DNA from: Apostichopus japonicus
Lineage: Eukaryota; Echinodermata; Holothuroidea; Aspidochirotida; Stichopodidae
Direction of reading: 5' to 3'
Assembly (NCBI RefSeq): GCF_037975245.1
Contig: NC_092576.1
Location: forward strand, 25,991,611 to 26,055,610
DNA: 64,000 nt
The notes under the pieces were generated by a model. That model was not told where the DNA came from and ran no database searches. It saw only the letters and a list, made by a program, of their open reading frames with translations. The position numbers were made by a program, and so were the translations under genes. Shown here one piece after another: positions 41,420-53,649 of this stretch; positions within the stretch are counted from its first letter, which is position 1; every line of letters starts with the position of its first letter.

Positions 41420-42500
41420 AAAGTAATGGTAAGCCCTGATATCAATTGCACACACATCAGTGTGTGAAGACTATCTACCATTATCATCATACCAAGTTTG
41501 ACGAAATTCCGACTAGTAATAGTAGGCAAGTAATTGCAATTTGGAGTATTTCACGTTTGACCCCATGACCTCATTAATATTCATGATATGAGCACCAAAA
41601 TCAACAGGGTTAATCTACTTACTATGGGCCACCCACCCACCAAGTATGGTAATGATTGGTCATTCCCTTGTTGAGTTACTGTGCATACAAACTTTTCATA
41701 ACGAAATATTGCTAGGCCCCCCTCTTATAAATATGCATGATATCAATTGCAACACACATCAGTGTGTGGAGACTATCTACCAATATCATCATACCAAGTT
41801 TGACGAAATTCCAATAAATAGTAGCCAAGTTATTGCAACTTGGGAGTATTTCACGTTTGACCTGTGACCTCATTAATATTTTTTAACTTTGACCTCGTAT
41901 AACTTCGCGCACGAAGGTCACACAGGGGTCAACCTATTGACATTTATGATCAGAAGGTACCTTTGACATCTGAAAATCGCATTGAAACTGTAAAAATCCC
42001 CAAAAACATGTAAAGGTCACCAGAGGTCAAATTGAGGTCAAGGGTCACCCAGATGTGGGTCGACAATTGGATTACATTGAAGCAACTCCCAACCCTAACG
42101 GACAATTTGTTCTCAAGTTATCGCAAAAATACTAGTTTTTTAACATTAATTACCTTTGGTGACCTCAGATCACATGACCATTAAGTTTCAAAATGTTCCC
42201 CTAACCAGTTCACAACTTGTCCCAAAATATCAACCTTGTCGCACATTGGCACTGGGAGTTATTGCAGTTTTAGTATTTTGGGTTTTTGGACCATAACTGA
42301 CCTTTGGTGACCTTTGTGGGCACCAAAAACAATAGGGTTCATCTACTCACCATGGGCCACCCACCCACCAAGTTTGATCATGATCAGTCAATCCCTTGTT
42401 GAGTTATCGTGCATACAAGCTAAAGCGTCACACACACACACACACACACACACACGCCAACCTGAATACATAGGTTCCTTTGCTTTTAGCAAGGAACCAA
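41420..42500. repeat. AGGTCA/TGACC dispersed repeat block, inverse copy of the 29-30 kb block
   Basis: It contains GAGGTCAAGGGTCACCCAGA, GACCTTTGGTGACC and GCAATTTGGAGTATTTCACG motifs. A segment of it is duplicated within the block (TATCAATTGCA followed by CACACATCAGTGTGTG, near 41438 and 41740). It ends near 42470-42497 with an imperfect palindrome AGGTTCCTTTGC...GCAAGGAACC. A (CA)n run of about 27 bp sits at 42429-42455. Parts are in inverse orientation to 29590-29750. The block lies in a POLR3B intron. Confidence 0.7.
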
Positions 42501-42658
42501 AAAAAACACTAGAAGGGATTTTAACATGCAAGTATTAAACACACCTCAGGAGTATATCACACACTTTTAACATTTTGCATATGTTTTTTTTCAATACAAC
42601 ACAGTGGAAAGTACCACTCCACTGCATGAATAGTGAAAAGGTAAAATGTAACTCTCAC

Positions 42659-42796
42659 CTTGACCTTCCCTCTGTGGGTTGTCTGGTAAGGATGGCTCTG
42701 GGTCCCTTGGCCCTGGCATGCATTTTATCCAACACCATATGTTTCAGCTTCTGATAGTAGACTGGGCCAAAATATATGTAAGCACTCAATGGTTCA
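42659..42796 (-). CDS. POLR3B: POLR3B exon, hybrid-binding/anchor region
   Basis: A 138-nt exon after CTTCCATCAG and before TCAAG|GTGAGA, phase 2 in and out. It reads [20 protein letters not shown], then [20 protein letters not shown] and TEGRS. The FGPxYYQRLKHMVxDKxHAR block and TRQPxEGRSRDGG are invariant landmarks of the Rpb2 anchor region that contacts the largest subunit and the DNA-RNA hybrid. Joining to the next exon restores Arg followed by DGGLR. Confidence 0.97.
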
Positions 42797-43139
42797 CTGA
42801 TGGAAGAGAACAAATATTGACCTTCAACGACATGACCAAAAAAAAAACAATCATTGTTATCTGCCAACCAAAACAGAATGTAGTCTGTCAAATTCAACAA
42901 TGATCTGGAACTTGCAGCACCTATGATGAAGCTTTGTTGCATATAGTATATATAGTTGCAACCACAACCGATGTATTATACTTTAAAGATGATCTGCAAA
43001 TGACTACCATCTGCATAACCAAACTCCAAACCTTACTCATGCATTTCTGACTGACTACTACCATAATCATTAAATGAATAATATAACCACTAAAAACACA
43101 AATGCTTGAGGTCAGTGGCAACACCAAATGAATGATACT

Positions 43140-45490
43140 ATCAGGGGTTCATCACCACCACTACAACAACTGCAGCAACCACTACTACAGTAACTGTTAC
43201 TGGAGGAGTTCAGTAACACCACCGTTACACCAACATGATAACTATCACCACCACTACAATCTACTACAGCAACCACTACTACAGTAACTGTTACTGGAGG
43301 AGTTCAGTAACACCACCGTTACACCAACATGATAATACTTTCACCAACACTACAACTACTACAGCAACCACTAATGCAATAACTGTTACTGGAGGAGTTC
43401 AGTAACACCACAGTTACACCAACCTGATAATACTATCACCACCACTACAACAACTACAGCAACCACTAATGCAATAACTGTTACTGGAGGAGTTCAGTAA
43501 CACCACAGTTACACCAACCTGATAATACTTTCATCACCACTGCAACTGCTACAGAAACCAATAATACAGTAACTGTTACTGGAGGAGTTCAGTAACACCA
43601 CCGTTACACCAACATGATAATTATCACTACCACTACAACAACTACAGCAACCACTACTACAGTAACTGTTACTGGAGGAGTTCAGTAACACCACCGTTAC
43701 ACCAACATGATAACTATCACCACCACTACAACTACTAAAGCAACCACTAATACAATAACTGTTACTGGAGGAGTTCAGTAACACCACTGTTATACCAACC
43801 TGATAATACTATCACCACCACTACAACAGCTACAGCAACCACTACTACAGTAACTGTTACTGGAGAGTTCAGTAACACCACCGTTACACCAACCTGATAA
43901 TACTATCACCACCACTACAACTACTACAGCAACCACTTCTACAGTAACTGTTACTGGAGGAGTTCAGTAACACCACCGTTACACCAACATGATAATTATC
44001 ACTACCACTACAACAACTACAGCAACCACTACTACAGTAACTGTTACTGGAGGAGTTCAGTAACACCACCGTTACACCAACATGATAACTATCACCACCA
44101 CTACAACAGCTACAGCAACCACTACTACAGTAACTGTTACTGGAGGAGTTCAGTAACACCACCATTACACCAACCTGATAATACTATCACCAACACTACA
44201 ACTACGACAGCAACCACTACTACTGTAACTGTTACTGGAGGAGTTCAGTAACACCTCCGTTACACCAACATGATAACTATCACCACCACTACAACTACTA
44301 CAGCAACCACTTCTACTGTAACTGTTACTGGATGAGTTCAGTAACACCACCGTTACACCAACATGATAACTATTACCACCACTACAACAACTACAGCAAC
44401 CATTACTACAGTAACTGTTACTGGAGGAGTTCAGTAACACCACCGTTACACCAACCTGATAATACTATCACCAACACTACAACTACGACAGCAACCACTT
44501 CTACAGTAACTGTTACTGGAGGAGTTCAGTAACACCACCGTTACACCAACATGATAATTATCACTACCACTACAACAACTACAGCAACCACTACTACAGT
44601 AACTGTTACTGGAGGAGTTCAGTAACACCACCATTACACCAGCCTGATAATACTATCACCAACACTACAACTACGACAGCAACCACTACTACTGTAACTG
44701 TTACTGGAGGAGTTCAGTAACACCTCCGTTACACCAACATGATAACTATCACCACCACTACAACTACTACAGCAACCACTTCTACTGTAACTGTTACTGG
44801 ATGAGTTCAGTAACACCACAGTTACACCAACATGATAACTATTACCACCACTACAACAACTACAGCAACCATTACTACAGTAACTGTTACTGGAGGAGTT
44901 CAGTAACACCACCGTTACACCAACCTGATAATACTATCACCAACACTACAACTACGACAGCAACCACTACTACTGTAACTGTTACTGGAGGAGTTCAGTA
45001 ACACCTCTGTTACACCAACATGATAACTATCACCACCACTACAACTACTACAGCAACCACTTCTACTGTAACTGTTACTGGAGGAGTTCAGTAACACCAC
45101 CGTTACACCAACATGATAACTATTACCACCACTACAACAACTACAGCAACCATTACTACAGTAACTGTTACTGGAGGAGTTCAGTAACACCACCGTTACA
45201 CCAACATGATAACTATCACCACCACTACAACAACTACAGAAACTACTACTACAGTAACTGTTATTGGAAGAGTTCAGTAACACCACCATTGCACCAACCT
45301 TATAATACTTTTACCACCACTACTGCTACTACAGCAACAACTTCTACTGTAACTGTTACTGGAGGAGTTCAGTAACACCACGGTTACACCAACCTGATAA
45401 TACTATCACCACCGCTACTACTACTTCTACTACAGCAACAACTTCTACAGTAACTTTTACTGGAGGAATTCAGTAACACCATCATTACAC
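43140..45490. repeat. 93-94-bp tandem array, about 25 copies
   Basis: The unit contains GTTACTGGAGGAGTTCAGTA, ACACCACCGTTACACCAACA and ACTACAACAACTACAGCAAC. The period near 93 is a multiple of three, so long open frames rich in Ser, Cys and Gly appear on the minus strand. They are repeat artefacts inside a POLR3B intron. A five-unit block of about 469 bp is itself duplicated (44165-44443 and 44634-44912 are near-identical). No exon sequence is included in the unit. Confidence 0.95.
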
Positions 45491-45711
45491 TAACCACAAA
45501 ACTAATATCATCACTAACAATATTATCCCTGCTACCACAATCAGATTACACCTCGAACTTCACCAATACCACCATCAAACGAGTGGTCTATGAGTAACAG
45601 CTGTTACTGCTATCATTACACCAAAGGCAGAGTATCAAGAACACACAGTAATAACACATCAATGTGATCCTCCCACTGTCAGACAAAATCAATCCTACCA
45701 TCGCTACTCAC

Positions 45712-45808
45712 CCCGTGATTCCTGACGTGAAGAAGTCTTTGCCAAGGTAGTTGTAGCCATGTCGGATCAAATCCTGGCACATGTCTTCCACTTTGTCACC
45801 ACCGAATG
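45712..45808 (-). CDS. POLR3B: POLR3B exon, wall/hybrid-binding region
   Basis: A 97-nt exon after TGATTTGTCCAG and before ACGGG|GTGAGT, phase 1 in and phase 2 out. It reads [20 protein letters not shown] then [11 protein letters not shown], preceded by an Ala codon completed from the upstream exon. The AFGG and GYNYLGKD...TSGITGEP pattern is specific to the RPC2 branch of the Rpb2 family. Confidence 0.96.
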
Positions 45809-46509
<701 letters not shown>

Positions 46510-47559
46510 TCAAAATGCACATTACAAAAGTATGACACCCTCTTTACCAATCAGACCAACCGGGAGGTGGGGGGGGGGGCAGATAATATTCTTTATATTT
46601 GTTTTCAGAAAATATTTGGTGTTACCAGTAAAGTATGTTAGAGCCTTTAGCATCTTAAATGATTCCACATGGAACAGTGAATAGAGTTTAGCACCCATTG
46701 TAAATTAACATTCTTTAATTTAACAGCAATTCGAATGCACCACTATTTCCGCAGTAATTTCAGGCATCTTCCGCTCCTGGATCCGCCACTGCAACCACAC
46801 ATTAAATAACTAGAGAAGTGATAAACAATATATGAAAAGGTAACATTTTATTTGACAACCTGTGGAAAATAAAAAATAACCTGAGGTTGTACAGTTCACC
46901 AAGGAGACCTGCAGTTGCAAACAAATGGTACAACTAGAGCACCAATGGTGCAGAAGCTCATACCTTTTCGAGCTTAAAAATGTAGGGCTCACAAAATTTT
47001 ATGGCCCACCAAATTTCAGGCCATTTTACAGATTCCACCAATTTTGGGCCCATGAGGGATAACCCCCCCCCCCCCCATTAGCAGAATCCTGGCTACACCA
47101 CTGGCTATAATTCCTATTTTCCCCCTCTAAATCCTATTTTCCTCACTCTCTCAAACAATACCACTGACCTACCCTATTAAACTTTCTCCCCTCTACCTGA
47201 GCAGACCTGAAGCACTCCTTGCCAAAATTTTGGCTGGCTGCCTACATAACTCAGGCTCAAAGACTTCTAAGAATCGGCAAGTGCTGATTGGCTATTGGGC
47301 TCTCATGCTTACAGTTCAACAGTTAATAACAACTCCCAGTCCTGCTTTAATTCCACTAACAGCCTCTGCAGAGCTTAACCACAAATGTAAACAAACACTG
47401 CAGAGACTGGGAGACAAATTAAAGGAGCTTTGGCAAAAGGTGAAGGCTCAGATTTTTTTAAACAATGGGGATTAATTGTAATTGTTTAACTTTTGAGCAA
47501 AAATTATTAGGCATCACCTTATTCATACACAATCCAACAATCATCAGTTCAACTTTGAA

Positions 47560-48122
47560 TATGATCCATCAAAATCTTGAGGAGATTGAGATATTTGAAA
47601 ATATTACAAAGAATGACCCCTGATGACCCCCTAAATGACATTTGACCTCAATTTTCTGAACACCCTCGTAACTCTCATCCCGAGGAACATTGTGACCAAG
47701 TTTCATTATAACTGGCCATACCCTGTACGAACAGGAGCAATTTGAAAATATAGGGCTGTGGCCCGGGCCACAAAAGACCCCTAGTTGATCTTTGATCTCA
47801 AATTCATGAACACCCTGAATGTAAAACTTCCATAGTACTATCGTGACAAACCCTCAACATTGTACCATGGAATCTGTAGGAGAAGAAGCATTTTGCGTAT
47901 TTCCACAAAATGGCCCATTACGGCCCACAGGTGACCTTTGACCCCAAATTTCGGACCATCTCTGATGGACCTATACCTAATGGTCCTTGTGTCCAAGTTT
48001 CATGAAATTCCATCAAACACTGTGCGAGTGGGAGCGGTTTTACCAATTGTTGACGGATAGAGTGATAGAGTGATAGACGCCGCACTGTAACAATAGCTCA
48101 CACCAGCATGCTGGTATGAGCT
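47560..48122. repeat. TGACC-rich dispersed repeat ending in a 28-bp palindrome
   Basis: Motifs such as TGACCCCTGATGACCCCC, TTTGACCTCAA and GGTGACCTTTGACCCCAAAT recur. The block closes with GATAGACGCCGCACTG and then the palindrome 48095-48122, AGCTCACACCAGCATGCTGG followed by TATGAGCT, with one mismatched pair. This looks like one end of a dispersed repeat family related in style to the AGGTCA blocks elsewhere in the window. Confidence 0.6.
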
Positions 48123-48372
48123 AAAAACTAACGATAAGCCCACAAGGTCCTATTTATTAATATAATTACAAAATCTCAATGCCTCAGTCAACCCAAGCTA
48201 ACTGAGTGTATTCAGATTATTTAACATATCTCGGTTGAACCGTACTTACAAACCAAACTCATTTCAGTCAGTTTCATTGAAATAGTGACATAAATCTCTA
48301 TTCATCCTTCAAAACAAGGAATGCTATATGCTATATGTATGAGTCAACAACAAACAATAGAGATATACTTAC

Positions 48373-48439
48373 AATGTCTGGACAGATACCAAGGTCGTTA
48401 AATGGCATGTCCTCTTGCTGTACAATTAAACCACAGACT
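48373..48439 (-). CDS. POLR3B: POLR3B exon, hybrid-binding region
   Basis: A 67-nt exon after AACACAG and before ACATT|GTAAGT, phase 2 in and phase 0 out. It reads VCGLIVQQEDMPFNDLGICP then DI. The QEDMPFxxxGxxPD motif is invariant in multi-subunit RNA polymerase second-largest subunits and lies near the catalytic centre. Confidence 0.97.
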
Positions 48440-48540
48440 CTGTGTTTGGTGAAGGAAACCAAAAATAAAATGTAAAATACATTATTATTATAAATACTAC
48501 CAACATTTCTTTTAGAAAATAACTTAACCGAAGGTAATAA

Positions 48541-48773
48541 CCAAACCTTTCTGTTCATATCTACTGCTGAATTTATCCCCTATTTCTGGTCATCCCCTTT
48601 CTAATAGCTATGTTCCTTTTTACACATAAATGCTTAAAGAGAGCAAAGAAGCTAGTCACCCCTTCTGTCCATGTCTGCTGCTGAATTTATCCCCTATTTC
48701 TGGTCACCCCCTTTCTAATAGCTATGTTCCATTTTACACATAAATGCTTAAAGAGAGCAAAGAAGCTAGTCAC
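48541..48773 (-). repeat. Two extra copies of a POLR3B exon end plus donor (~114-bp unit)
   Basis: Downstream of the exon at 48774-48917 the same exon tail, about 46 nt from GACCAGAAATAGGGGATAAA to GACATGGACAGAA, recurs at about 48661-48705 and 48541-48587, each followed by intron sequence containing GCTAGCTTCTTTGCTCTC-like bases or its decayed form. The middle copy keeps GGGTGACTAGC. The distal copy has lost the GTGACT donor. Reading past the true donor gives AAA GGG TGA, an immediate stop. Confidence 0.93.
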
Positions 48774-48917
48774 CCTTTCTGTCCATGTCTGCTGCTGAAT
48801 TTATCCCCTATTTCTGGTCTCCTCGTCTGGCGAAGTAAAACTTTGATCAAGAAGGCTTCTTCGGGATTGGATGAGATCATGACATTTTCAATGTAAGAAT
48901 CTACTGGGCCTTTGTAT
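48774..48917 (-). CDS. POLR3B: POLR3B exon with catalytic-centre lysines
   Basis: A 144-nt exon after TTCCTAAG and before AAAGG|GTGACT, phase 2 in and out. It reads [20 protein letters not shown], then [20 protein letters not shown] and SSRHGQK. The [13 protein letters not shown] block is the most conserved segment of all second-largest subunits. Its two lysines correspond to residues that contact the RNA 3' end and nucleotide in yeast Rpb2. Its last 46 nt are re-copied in the following intron. Confidence 0.97.
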
Positions 48918-49296
48918 CTTAGGAACAAAAAGGCAGATCAAAACTTTGAATAAACAAGGTTTCATTCAAACTAATTTAGTGGTGCAGTGCAATGAACTAA
49001 TCAACAGCTTATTTATCAAAGTTAGGCTAAATGTTAAGGTTTAATCCAACATTAAATGCATTTAAATAACAAGAGCATCAATGATGCAGTATCTCAATAC
49101 TGGAAGTTCTAATTTCGATTCCTAATTTCATATCTTTTCTCTGTCTCTACAATTATCATTATCAATCATGATACAACAAATATAGAACTTGCATTTACAC
49201 TACTTTTCCACGAATCGTCTCTGCAGGTTACACTTCATCCTGTGAGTGTTGCGAGTGTCGTTGTAATACAAGGCTCTTAGGTATCCATTTGTTTGT

Positions 49297-50085
49297 ATGC
49301 TTTTTAATATTGATAAATGTAAGGTAATGCACACTGGTAGTAGTAAGCAAAAGTTTACATACAATCTTAATGGTGTGGAGTTACAGGAGGTCTCTGTTGA
49401 AAGAGACCTAGGTATCTACATTGACTCATCTCTGCAACCTTCTAAACATTGTCTTGAAGCTGCTAAAAGAGGTAATAGGGTTTTAGGTATGATCAAGAGG
49501 AACTTCAGTTTTCTGAAAGAGGACATCGTAGTTAGGCTTTATAAGCAATTGGTTAGGCCTCATCTGGAGTATGCTGTGCAGGCTTGGAACCCTTACTTTG
49601 CTAAGGATAAGTACAGAGGAGGGCTACTAGGATGATTAGTTCATTAAAGGGGGTTCCTTATTATAGGCAGTTACAACTGTTGAATCTCACCACACTGGAG
49701 CTTAGAAAGTTACGTGGGGACTTGATCCAGGTTTTCAAGATTGTTTATGGTTTCGACAATTTATCCTTTACCAACTTTTTCTTGTTTGCTAACAGTAGTT
49801 GTACTAGAGGTCATTGTCTTAAACTCCAAAAGTCGCATAGTAGGATTAATATTCGGGATACCTTTTTTTTCTAATAGGGTTGTGAATGAGTGGAATGGTT
49901 TGCCTGAGAAAGTTGTACTTGCAAGTAGTGTGAATGGGTTTAAGAATGCTTTGGACAAGCACTTTAAGCATTGTAATCGGGTCTGAGTGTCTGTGTCTTC
50001 AGTTTTTTCTCTCTCTCTATAGGGTCCTTGATGGGGACTTAAGTGTCCCTCCTGATCCTTTTTTCTACTAAACTAACTAAACTAT
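49297..50085 (+). mobile_element. CR1/Jockey-like LINE, dead 3' fragment
   Basis: Three frames in turn read the C-terminal part of a non-LTR reverse transcriptase. They are MLFNIDKCKVMHTGSSKQKF with ERDLGIYIDSSLQPSKHCLE and VRPHLEYAVQAWNPYF (49297-49600), then RMISSLKG...LNLTTLELRKLRGDLIQVFK (49632-49860), then NRVVNEWNGLPEKVV and SFKNALDKHFK-like sequence (to about 49985). A frame change and small deletion sit near 49610 and another frameshift at the T run near 49868. The catalytic N-terminal half is absent. A T- and CT-rich 3' tail follows. It lies antisense inside a POLR3B intron. Confidence 0.88.
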
Positions 50086-51671
50086 AAAATCGCCTCTGGA
50101 TTTTTTTTTTTTTTACAAATTTCCAAAATACGTAAATATGACATCCTACCTTATCAGCACTGTGCTAAGCGAATGGCCTAACCACCTTGATGTGTATGTC
50201 AACTGTTAATGGCTTGAAATGGGCTAAGAATACTTACTCAAAATATCCATCTCAAAAAGCATCTCAGACAAACCATCCATCTTCAATCTTTACCAAAGTG
50301 TAAATTTTAATTACATATTGCATACATTCCGACATTATTTTGTGCTCATTTTCAGTATTTTACCTTTTTTGAACAAAAAGAAATGTTACGAACTTGAAGT
50401 TAAACATACCTAATTCGTTACCTATTAAACTCCATGCAAGTTCAATTAGAAATGTATGCTAAGGCCAATCAAACTGGAAAGCAAATTGTACCATCGTAAC
50501 TTGTTTAATATTACTCTAGAATGTTACCAGATTGATGTAAAGAAATAATAACAACTAGAAACTACTCCAATTAAAATACGACATTCCCTCTTTAAGACAT
50601 AGCACATACCTTCCAAACAAATGCCGATTTCCAGCAAATTGAAAGTTGTAAACTAAGCTACGATTTTTTTTTTTTTTTTGCAAACCTATCGTTAGGCTAC
50701 ATTTCCCATTGACTTAGTGTGGTGGTTAGGCTAACATGAAGTCGAAGGTTGCAGTATTTCATGGATATTTTAGTTTGAGTTAACTGCGTCACAATTTCAG
50801 CGAATAAGGAGATGCTTAGGCAAGATTTTCCGTTGACTACGTCTGGTGTTCGGGTACCATGCGGGACGATAGCAGCTAGGAAAGTATGTTAAAAGCTACG
50901 CAAAGTATTTTTTTTTTGCACAACAATGATTGGACTACAAATTAAACGTAGTAGTCAGCAGTACAAAAATGTGTATATGTAATTAGCGTGCAATACACTA
51001 CACACGGTACAGAAAAATTGGTCGCGAGGGTAGCCATTTTCGTATATCTAACATGTAGCTGCCATGAGTTTGGCCAATCTGCTACAAACCATGCTTGGAG
51101 GCGGGGCTTAATCATCAAAAACAGGAAAACGTGGGCAAAAGTTCCCTACAAACAAGTTTTGGAGCGTGTGCAAAAAGGCATGAAACAAACTGTGTTTCGG
51201 TCCGATTTGGCCCGATTTGGACATAAATCGGTGAAAAAGTCATAGAATGAGATATAATTCTGGAATAAAAAATAGTAACTTTTGTAGGCCTATATGATAT
51301 ATGCTTGCTCTGGAAATTCCAGAGAAAAAGAACTTTGTATGAAGACGCTGAAAAATTTTTAAGAGAAGAGAGAGTCCCACTAACTGTTACAATATCTCTA
51401 TACATGTAATGTATTGAGATAAAAATAGAATGTGTTTCCTTCGCATATATCCTTCACTACATTTTACACAACCAATATTTGCAAGCGGGGATGTAGACAA
51501 CGTCAGTAATCCAACAATTTCAACAAGTTATGTATAAAAGAAGTCCCTGAATGGGGTCACTGGATAAGATTAATTAATCTGGCCTTTTGAGAATGTCTGC
51601 TAGCTTGGTAACCCAGTATGAACACAAAACATTTAACATCAATGTCGTCATGGCGCCCTGTATACACTCAC
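50086..51671 (-). other. POLR3B intron sequence, nothing recognised
   Basis: Unique-looking AT-rich sequence with T runs (for example near 50670). No exon, SINE or tandem array was recognised. The plus-strand open stretches here have no family motifs. Confidence 0.5.
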
Positions 51672-51795
51672 GTGATTGGTACATCTTGAAATTCTTGTTG
51701 CTGCTGTTCAGATTTATTCCCTGTCTCTATTGGACTCATCGTTACCACCGGCATAGACTTATTGAGAAGAACCTGCTTGTTGGTTACCCGTTCAC
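51672..51795 (-). CDS. POLR3B: POLR3B exon, variable linker after SPGE
   Basis: A 124-nt exon after TTTTTCATGAAG and before ATCAC|GTGAGT, phase 1 in and phase 2 out. It reads [20 protein letters not shown] then [20 protein letters not shown]. The VxNKQVLxNKSMP part is conserved in RPC2. The glutamine-rich stretch is the variable linker seen in this region of the family. Confidence 0.94.
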
Positions 51796-52205
51796 CTTCA
51801 TGAAAAAGAAAGACACAACCGACGTTATAACAAAATTAGTTCAGAGTGATAACGACACTGTATGTTACAATAAAAACCTAACGCCTGCCAATGGACATGC
51901 AGATATACTTCAGTCTGAAGTGTTTGTCAGCTATCAGAGCGTCAATATACAAGGCCGAGCAGACACTCTCTAAACAACACCACAAACTCAAACCAGAATC
52001 CTACAGAAAATAAAACACAGCCCTGCCCTGCCCACATCATCTAATCAGCATATTATCAACGGACTAATTGCACACAATGGTCATAATGTGAGGCCCTTAT
52101 CAAAGAATCATAAACAAGCAGTATCGCCAACACCGCTAATGTCGAATAGAAATTATCTAATGATATCAATGATACTAATAGAAATTATCAGTAACTAATG
52201 ATATA

Positions 52206-52627
52206 AATACTGACCCGGACTATTGATTCCATCAATACTGAATCGAACTACAGATTCCATCAATACTGACAAGGGCTACAGATTCCATCAATACTGAACC
52301 AGATTACAGATTTCATCGATACTGACCTGGACAACAGTAACCATCAATACTTACCCAAAATACAGTAACTACTGTATCAATTATGACCTGGACTAGAGAC
52401 TATCAATACTGACCTGGACTACAGATTCCATCAATACTGACCTGGACTACAGACTATCAATACTGACGTGGACTACAGACTATCAATACTGACCTGGACT
52501 ACAGATGCCATCGATACTGACCTGGACTAGACTATCAATACTGACCCGGACTACAGTAACCATCAAAAACGACCTGGACTACAGTAACCATCAATACTGA
52601 CCTGGACTACAGACTCTCAATACTGAC
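52206..52627 (-). repeat. ~28-bp array of a POLR3B exon end plus donor, about 15 copies
   Basis: On the minus strand the unit is GATGGCATCTGTAGTCCAG (the last 19 nt of the adjoining exon, codons DGICSP) plus GTCAGTATT, i.e. the donor and nine intron bases. Copies such as TGGAATCTGTAGTCCAG|GTCAGTATTG continue with small insertions or deletions. The array abuts the true donor at 52627/52628. Reading past the donor gives GGT CAG TAT TGA, a stop after three codons. Confidence 0.94.
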
Positions 52628-52786
52628 CTGGACTACAGATGCCATCCTGGTCCAGCACCTTATGTTTCCAGATGACCTCTCTAGTATTGCCATCGATCAA
52701 TGGGCCCATGATGCGGTCAAACGATTGGTTGGCATATTTCTTCAAGATGCACTTCTGGTTTCGGTAAACGTGGCATCGTCCAAATC
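52628..52786 (-). CDS. POLR3B: POLR3B exon, hybrid-binding region
   Basis: A 159-nt exon after CCGTCATAG and before CCAG|GTCAGT, phase 1 in and phase 1 out. It reads [20 protein letters not shown], then [20 protein letters not shown] and [12 protein letters not shown]. It continues the DRGFGRC motif from the exon before. The unusual donor GTCAGT is a slightly weak match to consensus and is exactly the sequence amplified in the adjacent array. Confidence 0.96.
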
Positions 52787-52999
52787 CTATGACGGAAACA
52801 TTAAATTACCAACAGCTAACCACTATATGCAATCTTAACCAGAATGCAAAAATGCATTGTGGTTTCGATGTTTTCTTAATGAATCTGACATAATGCATAG
52901 TAACATACTTGATATGAGTAATACAGTGACAAGCAGTGTGATGTGACAAACAATAAATTCACAATGACACAGGCTGTCCTGAAATGACCTTTGGCTCAC

Positions 53000-53123
53000 C
53001 CCTGTCTACAGAAGCTTTGTTGAGGATGAGGGCGTCCTCTATGTCGTAACCACTGTAACTCATGACAGCCACCATGGCATTCTGACCAGCTGGAACCTTA
53101 TCAAAACCAATCAAATCTATAGT
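53000..53123 (-). CDS. POLR3B: POLR3B exon, active-centre GYDIEDA motif
   Basis: A 124-nt exon after TTTCTTCTTGCAG and before AGGG|GTGAGC, phase 0 in and phase 1 out. It reads [20 protein letters not shown], then [20 protein letters not shown] and R. The acidic Glu-Asp pair in GYDIEDA corresponds to the residues of yeast Rpb2 that help position the second catalytic metal. All motif residues are intact. Confidence 0.97.
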
Positions 53124-53293
53124 CTGCAAGAAGAAACCAAAGTGAAACATAAAACAAACAGTTTAATTATTGAAATTGATTCAAATCAAACATGTCAAAG
53201 ATATGGATTCTGTTATGAATGGTGATATAGATATAAAGAATGAAATTAATATTTAAATACGACTACTGAGCTAGGAAAGAAATACTTCGATAC

Positions 53294-53379
53294 CTTTGAT
53301 TTTACCATCGGAGCTTCGGGGTAAGTCAACAGGTACATCAGGGTGTCTATGCGGTTCCTTTGGTTGTATGCAATAGTAC
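53294..53379 (-). CDS. POLR3B: POLR3B exon, hybrid-binding region
   Basis: An 86-nt exon after CTTTATCCATAG and before TCAAAG|GTATCG, phase 1 in and phase 0 out. It completes Gly and reads [20 protein letters not shown] then EAPMVKSK. The YNQRNRxDTLMYLLxYPQxPMVKTK pattern is characteristic of RPC2. Confidence 0.96.
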
Positions 53380-53512
53380 CTATGGATAAAGAAAAAACAT
53401 ACAAACACACTTTTACCACTGTTAGTACTGGATAGGGTTTTTTAGTATTTACTGTGGTATTCATACCATGTTCACAAACTGATGTTTAACACTGTGTAAC
53501 CACACAACTTAC

Positions 53513-53640
53513 CAATAGCTTGCTTTCCCATAGCACACTGGTAGGTATTTCTAGGTGACTGGTTATGGTGAGGATAGGGGATCAGTCCGGCACAAACTCC
53601 AAGGATTGTAAACGGCTCTATCTCAAGATGTGTAGTTTCA
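53513..53640 (-). CDS. POLR3B: POLR3B exon, start of hybrid-binding domain
   Basis: A 128-nt exon after TCTCATTTCAG and before CTATTG|GTAAGT, phase 2 in and phase 1 out. It completes a Ser codon and reads [20 protein letters not shown] then [20 protein letters not shown] and AI. [23 protein letters not shown] is a universal second-subunit block at the entry to the hybrid-binding domain. Confidence 0.97.
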
Positions 53641-53649
53641 CTGAAATGA

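Noticed and set aside
43509-45289. Ser/Cys/Gly-rich open frames on the minus strand
   Set aside because: They are products of the 93-bp array and have no start context, signal peptide or unique domain.
43140-45490. Whether the 93-bp array also contains a POLR3B exon end
   Set aside because: The unit was compared with the exons on both sides (42659-42796 and 45712-45808) and no shared junction sequence was found, so it is not counted among the six donor-linked repeats.
51587-51973. 128-codon plus-strand frame
   Set aside because: It is the antisense shadow of the POLR3B exon at 51672-51795.
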